Counted from the first letter of the stretch, positions 1 through 8,958 are shown. The stretch is DNA of 64,000 nucleotides from Streptomyces sp. NBC_00576 (GCF_036345175.1 NZ_CP107780.1:992001-1056000), one strand, 5' to 3'. Notes: a model not told the origin generated them from the letters alone. Translations and numbers: made by a program.

Positions 1-922
1 TGCCCATCTCGTGCCCGGCCTGGTCGACGCTGGTCAGCGAGATCGGGCCGAAGGCGGCGAAGGTGGTGTTGTCGTATCCGGCCACCGAGATGTCGCCCGG
101 AACGGACAGCCCGGCTTCGGCGAACGCCTCGATCACGCCCATAGCGACGATGTCCGCTCCGGCGAAGACAGCCGTCGGCCGGCGCGGACGGGCCAGCAGC
201 TCTTTGGCGCCCTGGTAGCCGCCTTCCCGGGTGTAGCTGGCGGAGACCACGCCGATCCACTCCGCCAACCCGTGCGCCCGCATCGCCTGCCGGTATCCGT
301 CGGCGCGCCGGGCGTTGGGCATCTCCACGAGGCGGGTCGGGTTCGTTTCGTGATGCTCGATGTGGGCGATCCCGTGATGCCCGAGACCGGTGAGGTGGCC
401 GACGACCAGGGCCGCGCCCTCGATGTCGTCGTCGGCCACCGTGTCGTACACCGGGGAGGCCCCGTGCCGGCCGACGACGACCGTCGGCACCGAGGCGGCG
501 ATGCGCTCCAGGTGCGTGCGTGACGACACTGGTGCGACGAGGACGATGCCATCCATGCCGCGGTCGATCATCGCCTCGGTGACGCGGGCTTCCGCCTGCT
601 CGCCGTTGCAGCCCGGTCCCAGAAACACCTGGTACTCGGTGTCCTCCAGGGAGGCGGTGATGCCGTCGAGGATCTCGGGGAAGAACGGGTTGCGGATGTC
701 GGGCAGCATCACGCCGATGGTGTAGGTCTGCCCGCGCAGGCCCCTGGCCCCGGCGTGCGGCCGGTAGCCGAGTTCGTCGATCGCGCTGCGCACCTTGGCA
801 CGCATCTCCGGGCTGGCCCCGTAGGCGTTGCGCAGCACCTTCGACACGGCCGTGGTGGACACCTGGGCGTGACGGGCGACGTCCACGATGGTGACCCTGC
901 GGCGCGGTGCTGGCAGCTCCAT
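1..922 (-). CDS. LacI-family transcriptional regulator (3' end outside window)
   Basis: The reading frame starts at the ATG at 922 and runs off the left edge, so about 307 residues are visible and only the extreme C-terminus is missing. The N-terminus holds a LacI helix-turn-helix (TIVDVARHAQVSTTAVSKVL, about residues 10-29), followed by the hinge and a periplasmic-binding-protein-like effector domain with typical strings (IGVMLPDIRNPFFPEIL, VAGYDNTTFAAFG). An AAGGAG ribosome site lies just upstream of the ATG. It is divergent from the sugar ABC operon beginning at 1244, and GAAACGTT palindromes lie in the intergenic region. By family knowledge it represses the transporter, and probably itself, until a sugar ligand binds. 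The sugar cannot be named from the sequence. Confidence 0.93.
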   Translation of the reverse strand, partial: MELPAPRRRVTIVDVARHAQVSTTAVSKVLRNAYGASPEMRAKVRSAIDELGYRPHAGARGLRGQTYTIGVMLPDIRNPFFPEILDGITASLEDTEYQVFLGPGCNGEQAEARVTEAMIDRGMDGIVLVAPVSSRTHLERIAASVPTVVVGRHGASPVYDTVADDDIEGAALVVGHLTGLGHHGIAHIEHHETNPTRLVEMPNARRADGYRQAMRAHGLAEWIGVVSASYTREGGYQGAKELLARPRRPTAVFAGADIVAMGVIEAFAEAGLSVPGDISVAGYDNTTFAAFGPISLTSVDQAGHEMG

Positions 923-940
923 TCGCTCCTTGCCTCTCCG

Positions 941-950
941 CGAAACGTTG
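941..950. promoter_or_regulatory. LacI-type operator, copy 1
   Basis: CGAAACGTTG lies between the lacI ribosome site and its upstream region. It shares the GAAACGTT core with two more sites at 1090 and 1214. Its place immediately in front of the regulator suggests autoregulation; that is inference. Confidence 0.5.
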
Positions 951-1089
951 CCGCCGAGTGTAGGGCCGCGGGCGCGGGAGGATCCCGCAGCTCAGAGGCG
1001 CCTCGTAGCCCTTCGCTGTGACACAAACGCAACTTGCGCGGCATCTTGACGGCACGCGGCACGCTCTCTAGGGTCCGGCTACACCCTTT

Positions 1090-1103
1090 GGGAAACGTTA
1101 CCC
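1090..1103. promoter_or_regulatory. LacI-type operator, copy 2
   Basis: GGGAAACGTTACCC is a near-palindrome centred on the AACGTT core typical of LacI/CcpA-class operators. It lies mid-way between the divergent regulator and transporter genes. Confidence 0.55.
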
Positions 1104-1213
1104 ACCCCCGCTCCCGGGTCGGCGACCCGGGAGCGGATCACGCCACCCCCAGACGAAGAGGCCGACCGGTGCCTTCCATGGAACGGCGACCGAAGGAATT
1201 GATCAGCAAGCGT

Positions 1214-1227
1214 TTGAAACGTTTCAA
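1214..1227. promoter_or_regulatory. LacI-type operator, copy 3 (perfect 14-bp palindrome)
   Basis: TTGAAACGTTTCAA is a perfect palindrome and the best operator match in the window. It ends next to a purine-rich AAGAAAG stretch that can serve as ribosome site for the GTG at 1244. This argues that the first permease starts at 1244 and not at upstream in-frame starts (1034, 1169, 1178) that would put the operator inside the coding region. Confidence 0.7.
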
Positions 1228-1243
1228 GAAAGTTGGTTCGCCG

Positions 1244-2158
1244 GTGAGCCGGTCCCCGCACGCGAAGCGTCTGCCGCGCATCCGGCAGGCGCGTACCACC
1301 CCGCCATGGTGGTTCGCGCTGCCTGCGCTGCTGCTGTTCGCCTTCGTCGTCCTGGTGCCGAGCGCTCGCGGTGTCTACTACGCCTTCACCGACTGGGACG
1401 GCCTCGATCCCCACTTCTCCTTTGTCGGCCTGGACAACTTCTCCGACATGCTGCGCGATGCCGACGCAACACAGGCCATCTGGCACACTCTGCTGATCGC
1501 CGTCTCGATCACCGTGATTCAGAACGCGGTGGGGCTGGTCCTTGCCCTGGGCGTCAACTCGGCCATCAAGTCCCGCAACATGCTGCGGGTGTTCCTGTTC
1601 GCCCCGGCCGTGATCACCCCGATCGTGACCGCCTACCTTTGGCGCAACCTGCTCGGACCGGACGGCGCGGTCAACAGCCTGCTGGGCGCGATCGGACTGA
1701 ATGGCTGGGAGCAGGACTGGCTCGGAGATCCCGATCTCGCGCTCTGGGCGATCGTCGGAGTGATCGTGTGGCAGTTCGCCGGCTACTCCATGGTCATCTT
1801 CCTGGCCGGACTCCAGTCGGTACCCAGGGAGGTCCACGAGGCCGCGGCGATCGATGGAGCCGGTCCCGTACGGCGCTTCTGGTCGGTGACCCGACCGTTG
1901 CTGGCCCCGGCCTTCACCATCAATCTCATGCTGTCGATCATCGGCGGCATCAAACTCTTCGACCAGGTCTACGCGCTGACCGGCGGCGGACCGGGACACG
2001 CGACCGACACCCTCTCCACGCTGATCTACAAAGACGCCTTCACGCTCGGCGAGTTCGGCTACAGCATTGCCCTCGCGGTAGTACTGACGATCATCGTGGC
2101 GGTCGCCTCCACCGGCCAGTACCTCATGCTGTCCCGCAACGAGAGGGCCACTTCGTGA
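1244..2158 (+). CDS. Sugar ABC transporter permease, MalF/UgpA type
   Basis: Inner-membrane permease of a carbohydrate importer, 304 residues from the GTG at 1244, the usual length for this family. About six membrane segments are visible, starting with WWFALPALLLFAFVVLVPSA. The ATPase-contact EAA loop is clear (EVHEAAAIDGAGPVRRFWSV). The start was chosen because the perfect LacI operator lies just upstream. The stop overlaps the GTG of the next permease by four bases, so the two are translationally coupled. No ATPase gene is present; Streptomyces sugar importers commonly use the shared ATPase MsiK, so absence is not evidence of decay. The substrate is unknown. Confidence 0.93.
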   Translation: MSRSPHAKRLPRIRQARTTPPWWFALPALLLFAFVVLVPSARGVYYAFTDWDGLDPHFSFVGLDNFSDMLRDADATQAIWHTLLIAVSITVIQNAVGLVLALGVNSAIKSRNMLRVFLFAPAVITPIVTAYLWRNLLGPDGAVNSLLGAIGLNGWEQDWLGDPDLALWAIVGVIVWQFAGYSMVIFLAGLQSVPREVHEAAAIDGAGPVRRFWSVTRPLLAPAFTINLMLSIIGGIKLFDQVYALTGGGPGHATDTLSTLIYKDAFTLGEFGYSIALAVVLTIIVAVASTGQYLMLSRNERATS

Positions 2159-2976
2159 ACCGCTACGGCCGCCGTACCCTCGCCCTCGAACTGGCGATGA
2201 TCGCCGGCGCTCTGTTCGTCGCCTTCCCGGTGTACGTCCTGGTCAACCTCGCCGTGCGACCGACAGCCGACACCTCCTCGCCCATCAGTCCGACCACCTC
2301 CCCCACCCTCGACAACTTCACCCAGGCCTGGCAACAGGGCGCACTCGGCGGTGCGCTGGCAAACAGCGTGCTGGTGACGGTGTGCAGCGTCGTCATCGTG
2401 CTGGCCGTGTCGTCGCTCGCGGCCTATCCGCTGGCCCGCGTGACGGCCCACTGGGCGAGGGGAACGTACCTGCTCGTCCTTCTGGGACTGGCGCTGCCCT
2501 TCCAACTCGCCTCGCTCCCGCTATACCAGACCATGCGCGACATGGGCCTGCTCGGCAGCCCGTGGGCACTGGTTCTCTTCTACTCCGGCCTGCAGGTGCC
2601 CTTCACCGTCTTCCTCTACGTCGGCTTCCTGCGCGCCCTGCCCCCGGACTTCGAGGACGCCGCACTGATCGACGGGTGCACCCCGCTGCAGGGCTTCCGG
2701 TACGTGGTCCTGCCGATGCTCAAACCCGTCACGGCCACCGCCCTGGTACTCAACACGGTCGCCGTCTGGAACGACTTTTTCACCCCGCTGCTGTACCTCA
2801 GCGGCAGCGCCCAGCAGACCTTGCCGGTCGCGATCGCCGGATTCGTCGGCCAGTACGTCACCGACTGGAACCTCATCTTCGCCGCACTGGTGATCAGCGT
2901 CCTGCCCGTCCTGCTCCTCTACTTCCTGCTGCAGCGCAGCATCATCAACGGCTTCGCGGGAGGGCTGAAGGGATGA
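2155..2976 (+). CDS. Sugar ABC transporter permease, MalG/UgpE type
   Basis: Second membrane subunit of the importer, 273 residues, starting at a GTG that overlaps the upstream stop (GTGA). It begins with one membrane helix (LELAMIAGALFVAFPVYVLV) and has five more. The EAA loop reads EDAALIDGCTPLQGFRYVVLP. It forms the heterodimeric channel with the 1244 product and hands substrate from the lipoprotein encoded at 3008, which follows after about 30 bases in the same operon. Longer in-frame starts upstream are antisense or overlapping artefacts, since the upstream permease is convincingly coding there. Confidence 0.93.
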   Translation: MNRYGRRTLALELAMIAGALFVAFPVYVLVNLAVRPTADTSSPISPTTSPTLDNFTQAWQQGALGGALANSVLVTVCSVVIVLAVSSLAAYPLARVTAHWARGTYLLVLLGLALPFQLASLPLYQTMRDMGLLGSPWALVLFYSGLQVPFTVFLYVGFLRALPPDFEDAALIDGCTPLQGFRYVVLPMLKPVTATALVLNTVAVWNDFFTPLLYLSGSAQQTLPVAIAGFVGQYVTDWNLIFAALVISVLPVLLLYFLLQRSIINGFAGGLKG

Positions 2977-3007
2977 CGACCCTCGCCTTCTTCTCAAGGG
3001 AGACACC

Positions 3008-4279
3008 ATGAACACACGCACACCCGTGGCCCTGATCGCCGCAATAGCGGCCGCCGCCCTCCTTGCCGCCTGCAGCGGCGGCACCAACGCAGGCTCAGAC
3101 AAAGGCTCGGGCGGATCCAAGACCCTCACACTCGCGTCGCAGGACCAGGGCTCCATCGATGCCGTTGTCAAGGCGTTCGAGAAGGCCAACCCAGGCGTCA
3201 GGGTCCGCTACACCGTCACCGGCACCGAGCAGTACCAGCAGCAGATCCGCACCCAGCTGAGCTCGGGCACGGCACCAGACGTGATGTCGGTCTGGCCGGG
3301 CAACGGGAACGCCGCGGCCACTCAAGTCCTGGCCAAACCCGGCTATCTGCGCGACCTCTCGGACCAGCCCTGGGTCGCGAAACTGCCCGACGCGGTCAGG
3401 GACATGACCGAGTACGAGGACAAGACCTACACCGCGCTCTTCGGGCTCAACGGCATCGGCGCCATCTACAACCAGCAGGCCATGGCGAAGGCCGACCTCA
3501 CCCCGCCGGACACCTGGACCGATCTGCTGGCCTTCTGCCGGGCTGCGAAGGCCAAAGGCACCCCCGCCTTCGCGCTGGGCATCCAGGACGGCTGGGTCGA
3601 CCAGATGGTCCAGTACGCGCTGGTCGCCACGACCGTCTACAGCGGCGACCGCGACTTCGACAAGAAGATGCAGACCGGCCGGGCCACCTTCGCCAAATCG
3701 CCGTGGACCACCGCCCTCGACAAGTACCTGACGATGGAGAAGACCGGCTGTTTCCAGGAGAAGCCGCTCGGCACCAGCTACGAAGCCAGCCAGCAACTCG
3801 CCGCCACCGGCAAGACCCTCGGCATCGTGCAGGGCAACTGGGTAGTCACCCTGCTCAAGGAGAAGAACCCGAAGGCCACCTTCACGCTGAAGGCACTACC
3901 CGCCACCGACAACCCGTCCGAGACCATCATGCCGGCCGCGTCGGGCGCCGGCTACGCGATCAATGCGAAGGCGAAGAACAAGGAACTCGCCCTGAAGTTC
4001 GTGAACTTCGTGATGTCGCCTGAGGGCATGAACACCTTCGTCGAGAAGCAGGGCAGTCTGCCCACCCTGCCCGACACGGGCTTCGCGGCGGACCCGTCCC
4101 TGGCCGAGGTGACGAAATTCGTCGAAGCGGACCGAACCGTGCCGTTCATGGACCAGCTGTGGCCCAGCGCCAAGGTCGGGCAGACCTTGGTCAGCGGCCT
4201 CCAGGAGATCTTCAGCGGCCAGACCACCCCCGGGAAACTCCTCGACGAGATGGACGCCGACTACAAGGCCGAAAGCTGA
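3008..4279 (+). CDS. Sugar ABC transporter substrate-binding lipoprotein
   Basis: Extracytoplasmic solute-binding protein, 423 residues, family 1 (maltose/oligosaccharide type). The N-terminus is a lipoprotein signal with lipobox LLAAC, so the mature protein is anchored through Cys22. Binding-protein features include TGTEQYQQQIRTQLSSGTAPDV and GNWVVTLLKEKNP. The ribosome site AAGGGAG lies 8 bases upstream. It is the last gene of the operon with the two permeases. The ligand is not identifiable; the hemicellulase cluster 33 kb downstream makes a xylan/arabinan oligosaccharide conceivable but unproven. Confidence 0.93.
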   Translation: MNTRTPVALIAAIAAAALLAACSGGTNAGSDKGSGGSKTLTLASQDQGSIDAVVKAFEKANPGVRVRYTVTGTEQYQQQIRTQLSSGTAPDVMSVWPGNGNAAATQVLAKPGYLRDLSDQPWVAKLPDAVRDMTEYEDKTYTALFGLNGIGAIYNQQAMAKADLTPPDTWTDLLAFCRAAKAKGTPAFALGIQDGWVDQMVQYALVATTVYSGDRDFDKKMQTGRATFAKSPWTTALDKYLTMEKTGCFQEKPLGTSYEASQQLAATGKTLGIVQGNWVVTLLKEKNPKATFTLKALPATDNPSETIMPAASGAGYAINAKAKNKELALKFVNFVMSPEGMNTFVEKQGSLPTLPDTGFAADPSLAEVTKFVEADRTVPFMDQLWPSAKVGQTLVSGLQEIFSGQTTPGKLLDEMDADYKAES

Positions 4280-4865
4280 CCATGCCCTATATCCCCAGCG
4301 AAGTGTGGAGTCGTGAACAGGTGGTCACCACCGTGGCCGTGCCGACAGTGCCGGCCGGTGGTGTCGCTGTCGAACAACGACACGTGCCGGGCCCCGCCCA
4401 GCGCGTTGCCGGTGACAACGTCCTTGCGGCCGTGACGGACGAAGGCCGATGCCATCATCATGGAGCCGACCATCCACTGCACGGAGGGCGGTACTTCGCA
4501 CCCTTGCGGCGAGCGGGCCAGACAGCCGCGCGCATGTCGAGATCGTCGAGGGCGCCCGCGGACCACGCCTGGGGAACCGTCGCACACCGCACCCCGCTGC
4601 ACCGTTCCATGCTACGGCTCCTCCGGAGCCACCTGAAGCGATGAACTGGCGGGTCCGGGTCCACACCGACCCCGTCCACCTGCCCAATGACCGGGGCCGC
4701 ACTCCCCCGACCCCGTGCCTCCGCTCCGCCGGGAGTTCAACCTCCCGGCGGAGCCGGTATCCGCGCCTACGTCACCGCACTCGGCGTCCACCACCCCAGG
4801 ATCAGATCAGCGGCCGTCCCGTCTCCGACAAACTGCTGGAACCAGGCTGGACCAGCGGCCCCAAC
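4280..4865. other. Gene-poor stretch, probable gene debris
   Basis: No reading frame here has recognisable protein features. Short open frames on both strands have biased compositions typical of shadows in high-GC DNA. The stretch leads into a transposase scar and is probably decayed coding sequence. Confidence 0.4.
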
Positions 4866-4985
4866 CGGCTGCAACTGCCCTCATACGCACCTGCCTTGAA
4901 TCCCCTGGAAAGCTGGTCACTGTTACGGCGCCACCCGCTGATCGACGGCTGCCTTGCCGACACCGGACTCGCTCTCACCCAGCAG
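4866..4985 (+). pseudogene. IS630-family transposase, C-terminal remnant
   Basis: The translated string RLQLPSYAPALNPLESW followed by SLLRRHPLIDGCLADTG matches the conserved end of IS630/Tc1-type DDE transposases, where the final catalytic Glu lies in the NPxE motif. Only about 40 residues of the end survive, with no upstream catalytic domain or terminal repeats. It is an old insertion scar. Confidence 0.7.
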
Positions 4986-5427
4986 CCGACAACAACCCGA
5001 AGAAGTCAGTATCAACATGACCGGTTCCGACCGCCCGAGACCGGCGCAGACGACTCGTGCGGCCACTGCGACTGACCTCCCATCGACACGAACGCGAGCG
5101 CCGTAGGTGCAGGTTGCGCCGGCGACGGAGTGCGGATCGAGTCCAGGCAGCCACTCCACTGTCAGTCGGACCACGTTCGCGTCGGCACGGGCGGCTCAGG
5201 CGCTGCCAGCCGGGTCCCTGCCACTCATCCGGCCGTAGACCGCTGTCGGCCTGTGGCGCATGAGCGCCGATGGTCACATATGCAGGGGAAAGGGAGGTTG
5301 CGCAGCAGGTCCAGCACCGCCGGGGGTGTGTCGGCACGCGTCCGGGCTCGACACGGGCAAACGGCCGGTAGCCAGGCACAGGCCCACGGACCGCGGCCGG
5401 AAGATCGGGACGCCAGACCGAGCCAAC

Positions 5428-5459
5428 TTGCACCTGACGTTGGCATCAGGTTTTAGCGT
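5428..5459 (+). promoter_or_regulatory. MerR-family-type promoter/operator, copy 1
   Basis: TTGCAC and TAGCGT are separated by 20 bases that contain an inverted repeat (CCTGA ... TCAGG). Overlong spacing filled by a dyad is the signature of promoters activated by MerR-type regulators. A nearly identical arrangement occurs at 12364-12395. It lies about 100 bases before the start of a decayed quinone-reductase-like gene. No MerR gene is in the window. Confidence 0.6.
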
Positions 5460-5561
5460 GGCAGCTGTTGGTGCTCCGCGGCTCCCTGCGGACATCGCTT
5501 CCATGCTGTCAAAGATCTTCCGCGCCTGCTGTGAGCAGGTGCGACTCACAAAAGAGCACAA

Positions 5562-6335
5562 ATGCGCGCAGCTGTTTGCTCGGCGGCCCGGACGCGGTTG
5601 AGGTCGCCGAGGTCGACAAGCCTGTTCCGGGCTTGAGCGACATTCGTATCAAGGTTCGGGCGGCCGCACTCAATCCGACCGATGTGGCGGCCTGGAGCGG
5701 GGGCTTCTTCCCTGCTCCACCGGAGGGGACCGCGTATGGCCTCGGCTGGGACGTCGCCGGCGTTGTCGACGCCGTCGGCCCGGGTAGCCACTGGATACCC
5801 GGGCAGCCTGTCATCGCGTTCAGCCACGCCTTGCCCCTCGGGCTGAACGGGGGACAGGCCGAGTACATCGCGGTTCCTCCCCAGGCGATCGCCGCCGCGC
5901 CCGCGGGTGTCGACCCCGTCCACGCCGCCACCATCCCCCTCAACGGCCTCACGGCGGCCCAGTCCGTCGAACTGCTCGGCATCCAGGCGGGCCAGACCGT
6001 GCTCATCACCGGCGCGGAGGGGGCGGTCGGCGGCTACGCGGTGCAGCTGGCCAAGCGCCGGGGAGCCGTGGTCATCGCGACCGACCTGTCGCCCGACGGC
6101 GCGTTCGCGACCAAGGTGGCGGGGGCCGACGTGTACGTACCGGCGTCGGAGACGCCGGCCGAGGCCGTCCGCACGGTGCGCCCCGAAGGGGTCGACGCCG
6201 TTCTGGACACGGCCATGCTCGGGCAGGCCGCTATCGGGGCGGTGGCGGACGGCGGCAGGTTCGTGACCACACGGATCGACGCCCTGCCTCAGACCGAGCG
6301 GGGCATCCGGGTCCTGCTGACGCAGGAGCCCGGAC
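5562..6335 (+). pseudogene. Zinc-type alcohol dehydrogenase / NADPH:quinone reductase-like, decayed
   Basis: The central part reads as a medium-chain reductase: IKVRAAALNPTDVAAWSG, YGLGWDVAGVVDAVGPG, the NADP-binding turn TGAEGAVGGYAVQLAK (about two-thirds along) and DAVLDTAMLGQAAIGAVADGG. The natural start MRAAV at 5562 is in a different frame from the body, so a frameshift occurred near 5580. The C-terminal quarter is missing: after RGIRVLL the frame enters sequence that on the other strand encodes an unrelated 2Fe-2S motif. The enzyme would be inactive. A MerR-type promoter stands upstream. Confidence 0.75.
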
Positions 6336-6477
6336 GGAGCGACCCGCAGCGGCAGAGGTTTCCGCTCATCCGCTCCCGGACTTCCTCCGGCGAACCGGTG
6401 CGGTCCTCTGAAGTTGACGCCGGTACCGCGAGCGTCAGACGGGCGTTGTGACGCTGCCCGTCGACCAGGACGGTCAA
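6336..6477 (-). pseudogene. Xanthine/CO-dehydrogenase-type 2Fe-2S subunit, remnant
   Basis: On the minus strand, TVLVDGQRHNARLTLAV is followed closely by SPEEVRERMSGNLCRCG. These are the first-cluster region and the second-cluster CxC motif of the small iron-sulfur subunit of molybdenum hydroxylases. The roughly 60 residues that should separate them are deleted and no large or medium subunit gene is nearby. The fragment abuts the truncated dehydrogenase at about 6335, marking a deletion junction. Confidence 0.65.
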
Positions 6478-6822
6478 GCGCCGGGCCCCATGGAGTCAAG
6501 ACCAGTCCTCCGACACGCACCGGCTCAGGCAACGAAGGTGCCCTTCTGTCAACAGAGCAAGCCAGTGCTCGACACCCATGTCGACTTTCGAGCGTCTACG
6601 GTCGTCGTAGGCGTGCCTGGCAGACGCGGTGGCCACGCCAGACCCTGCGGCTGTCGGTCCCGCCCTTCCCTTCTGCGGAGCTCGGCCGACGGCTCGAGGA
6701 GGGGTTCCGTCCTCATGCGCCGTCAGGGGCCAGTGCGTGAAAGCTTCCGGCGGCGCTACCGGTTGACCTCGATCGTCATGCTCAGACGATTCTCCCCGAG
6801 GCTCGCGAGCCGGAGGAGCACC
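6478..6822. other. Gene-free stretch
   Basis: Nothing recognisable on either strand between the 2Fe-2S remnant and the TetR gene. Confidence 0.4.
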
Positions 6823-7449
6823 TCATGTTTTGGCGTCCTGGGCGGCGGCGTGGCTCGCGACGAGGAGTGGCCAGGTCAGCTCAGCCATCTCGGTCGGTGT
6901 GCGGGGGCTGTCGCGTTGGAGCCAGTCGGTGGCCACGCCGAGGAGTGCGCCGGCGGTGAAGGCGGCGGGTACGTCGTGGGGGATGTCGGTCGGCGTAACG
7001 CTTTCCGGTGGTGCGCCGGCGTTCAGGCGCATGGCGACGTGGACGGTGGCGGAGATGCGGCTGCGGATGTGGTCGGTGACGCGGGCGCTGCCCTGTGGCC
7101 CCAGGAGGCTTCGGTAGAGGCCGGCGTGCTCGGCAAGGTTCTCGAAGAACGCGACGAGTGACCGGGCGGGGTCTGCGTCCGGGTCCGCCGGCGCGGGGTC
7201 CAGGGCGGGGAGTGAGTCGATCAGGGTGTCGATCGTCGAGGTGCAGGCGGCCTCGGCCAGTTCGTGCACGTCCCGGTAGTGGTCGTAGAACGTCGTGCGG
7301 TTCACGCCGGCCTGCTCGGCCACGTCCGCGACGCTGATCTGCCCCAGGTCCTGTTCCTCGACGAGCTTGATCAGTGCTCCCTGCAAGGCCGCGTGAGTGC
7401 GCCGTACGCGCCGGTCGCCTGCCGGTGCGTGCTGTCGGGTCGTGGTCAT
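6823..7449 (-). CDS. TetR/AcrR-family transcriptional regulator
   Basis: A 208-residue DNA-binding repressor of normal family length. The helix-turn-helix lies at about residues 37-57 (ISVADVAEQAGVNRTTFYDHY), preceded by the typical first helix (RRTHAALQGALIKLVEEQ). The rest is an all-helical ligand-binding and dimer domain. It is divergent from the ferredoxin/P450 operon at 7550 with about 100 bases between the starts, and that gap holds a strong dyad. The expected role is repression of the oxidation operon, released by its substrate or a metabolite; this is inferred from position. Confidence 0.93.
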   Translation of the reverse strand: MTTTRQHAPAGDRRVRRTHAALQGALIKLVEEQDLGQISVADVAEQAGVNRTTFYDHYRDVHELAEAACTSTIDTLIDSLPALDPAPADPDADPARSLVAFFENLAEHAGLYRSLLGPQGSARVTDHIRSRISATVHVAMRLNAGAPPESVTPTDIPHDVPAAFTAGALLGVATDWLQRDSPRTPTEMAELTWPLLVASHAAAQDAKT

Positions 7450-7464
7450 GGCTCACACATTACC

Positions 7465-7502
7465 TAACCGACGGATGTTGGATTGCCGACGGATGTCGGT
7501 TA
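7465..7502. promoter_or_regulatory. Probable TetR operator (paired dyads)
   Basis: TAACCGAC (7465-7472) is mirrored by GTCGGTTA (7495-7502). Inside lie two tandem copies of CCGACGGATGTYGG (7468-7481 and 7487-7500), the second itself a perfect CCGAC/GTCGG dyad. This could hold two repressor dimers. It overlaps the only intergenic space between the TetR gene and the divergent ferredoxin gene. Confidence 0.7.
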
Positions 7503-7549
7503 ACGTGGTTTTCGGAAGTGGCCTTTCCGGGCCGAGAGAGGAATCCCCC

Positions 7550-7744
7550 ATGAAGATCACCGTGGACGAACCCAAGTGCGTGGCCGCCGGGCAGTGCGTC
7601 CTGATCGCGGCCGACGTCTTCGACCAACGGGAGGAGGACGGCATCGTCGTGCTACTGACCGAGGCTCCCGGGGCGGACCAGCACCAGGCCGTGCGTGAGT
7701 CGGCCCTGGCCTGTCCCGCCGCCGCGATCCACGTGGCGGAGTAG
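7550..7744 (+). CDS. 3Fe-4S ferredoxin
   Basis: A 64-residue electron carrier from the ATG at 7550, preceded by GAGAGGA. Three cluster cysteines are visible: KCVAAGQC at the N-terminus and ACP near the C-terminus. The central residue that would complete a 4Fe-4S motif is absent, as in the 3Fe-4S ferredoxins that serve Streptomyces P450s. Its stop overlaps the start of the ferredoxin reductase by one base. It should pass electrons from that reductase to the P450 encoded at 9024. Confidence 0.93.
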   Translation: MKITVDEPKCVAAGQCVLIAADVFDQREEDGIVVLLTEAPGADQHQAVRESALACPAAAIHVAE

Positions 7745-8958
7745 TGAACCGAATTGCGCTGGTAGGCGCGTCGGCGGGCGGACTGGCCACGGCGGAGGCG
7801 CTGCGCAGGGCGGGGCACCGGGGCGGGATCACGCTCGTCGGTGATGAGCCGCACCTGCCGTACGATCGGCCGCCGCTGTCCAAGCAGTTCCTGAAGGGGG
7901 AGTGGGAGCTGGACCGGCTGGCCCTGCGTCCGCGGGCGGACATCGACGAGCTGGATCTGGATCTGCGGCTGGGGGTGAGGGCGACTCGGCTGGACGCGGC
8001 CGCGCGGACGATATCGCTGTCAGACGGCACGCGACTGTCATACGAGGCGCTGGTCGTGGCGACCGGGGTGCGCGCCCGCCCGCTGCCCGGCACTGACGGA
8101 GTGGCCGGGGTGCACACGCTGCGCACGCGGGCCGATGCGGTGGCGTTGAAGGCCCGGCTGCGCGCGGGGCGGCGGTTGGTGATCGTCGGCGCCGGGTTCC
8201 TCGGTGCCGAGGTGGCCGCCGTCGCGCGGGGGCTGGGCGTGGAGGTGACCCTGCTGGAAGCCGATCCGGTTCCGATGGCCCAGGCCGTCGGCGAGCAGGC
8301 GGGGCGATTTCTGTCGCGGCTGCACAGCTACCACGGTGTCCGGCTGCTCACGGGAGTCACGGTGGCCGAGGTGATCAGCGTCGGCGGCGAGGCCGTCGGT
8401 GTCGAGCTGGCCGACGGGCGGGTGCTCCCGTCCGACGACGTGCTGGTCACCATCGGCTCGGTGCCCAACACCGAATGGCTGGCCGACAGCGGGCTCACGC
8501 TTGGCGGCGGGCTCATGTGCGACCAGTACAGCGCTGCCGCCCCCGGGGTATATGGGGTGGGGGACGTGGCGTGCTGGCACAACCCGCTGTTCGACACGGC
8601 TATGCGCGTCGAGCACCGCACCAACGCGGGTGAGCAGGCACTCACCGTCGCCCACAACCTGCTCAACCCGCACGCGCCAAGGCCGTTCGCCCCCGTGCCG
8701 TACTTCTGGTCCGACCAGTACGACACCAGGATCCAGGCGTACGGATATCTGCGAGACCACGACGAAGCCCTCGTCCTGGACAGCGATGTAACGGGCCGCC
8801 GGCTACTCGTGGCCTACCGCCGGGGAGACCGGCTCACCGGTGTGCTCGCCGTCGGCAAGGCACCCAAGGCCCTGCGCGCCTATCGGGCGCTCATCGCGTC
8901 AGGCACCACCTGGGACACAGCCACCACGGCCATGACCACCGCTTCACCGACCTTGTAG
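7744..8958 (+). CDS. NAD(P)H-dependent ferredoxin reductase (FAD)
   Basis: A 404-residue flavoprotein of the putidaredoxin-reductase type. The FAD-binding motif is at the N-terminus (IALVGASAGGLATAEALR), the NAD-binding motif in the middle (LVIVGAGFLGAEVAAVARG, about residues 141-159) and the second FAD motif GVYGVGDVA at about residues 270-280. The GTG start overlaps the ferredoxin stop. It takes electrons from NAD(P)H and reduces the adjacent ferredoxin. With the P450 next door this forms a class I three-component monooxygenase system in the cytoplasm. Confidence 0.93.
   Translation: MNRIALVGASAGGLATAEALRRAGHRGGITLVGDEPHLPYDRPPLSKQFLKGEWELDRLALRPRADIDELDLDLRLGVRATRLDAAARTISLSDGTRLSYEALVVATGVRARPLPGTDGVAGVHTLRTRADAVALKARLRAGRRLVIVGAGFLGAEVAAVARGLGVEVTLLEADPVPMAQAVGEQAGRFLSRLHSYHGVRLLTGVTVAEVISVGGEAVGVELADGRVLPSDDVLVTIGSVPNTEWLADSGLTLGGGLMCDQYSAAAPGVYGVGDVACWHNPLFDTAMRVEHRTNAGEQALTVAHNLLNPHAPRPFAPVPYFWSDQYDTRIQAYGYLRDHDEALVLDSDVTGRRLLVAYRRGDRLTGVLAVGKAPKALRAYRALIASGTTWDTATTAMTTASPTL

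Noticed and set aside
1034..1243. Longer start of the first permease (70 extra codons)
   Set aside because: Would place the LacI operators within coding sequence and gives an untypical N-terminus; the GTG at 1244 fits family length.
3008..4279. Naming the ABC importer's sugar
   Set aside because: No residue pattern or adjacent hydrolase identifies the ligand; the hemicellulase cluster is too far away to decide.
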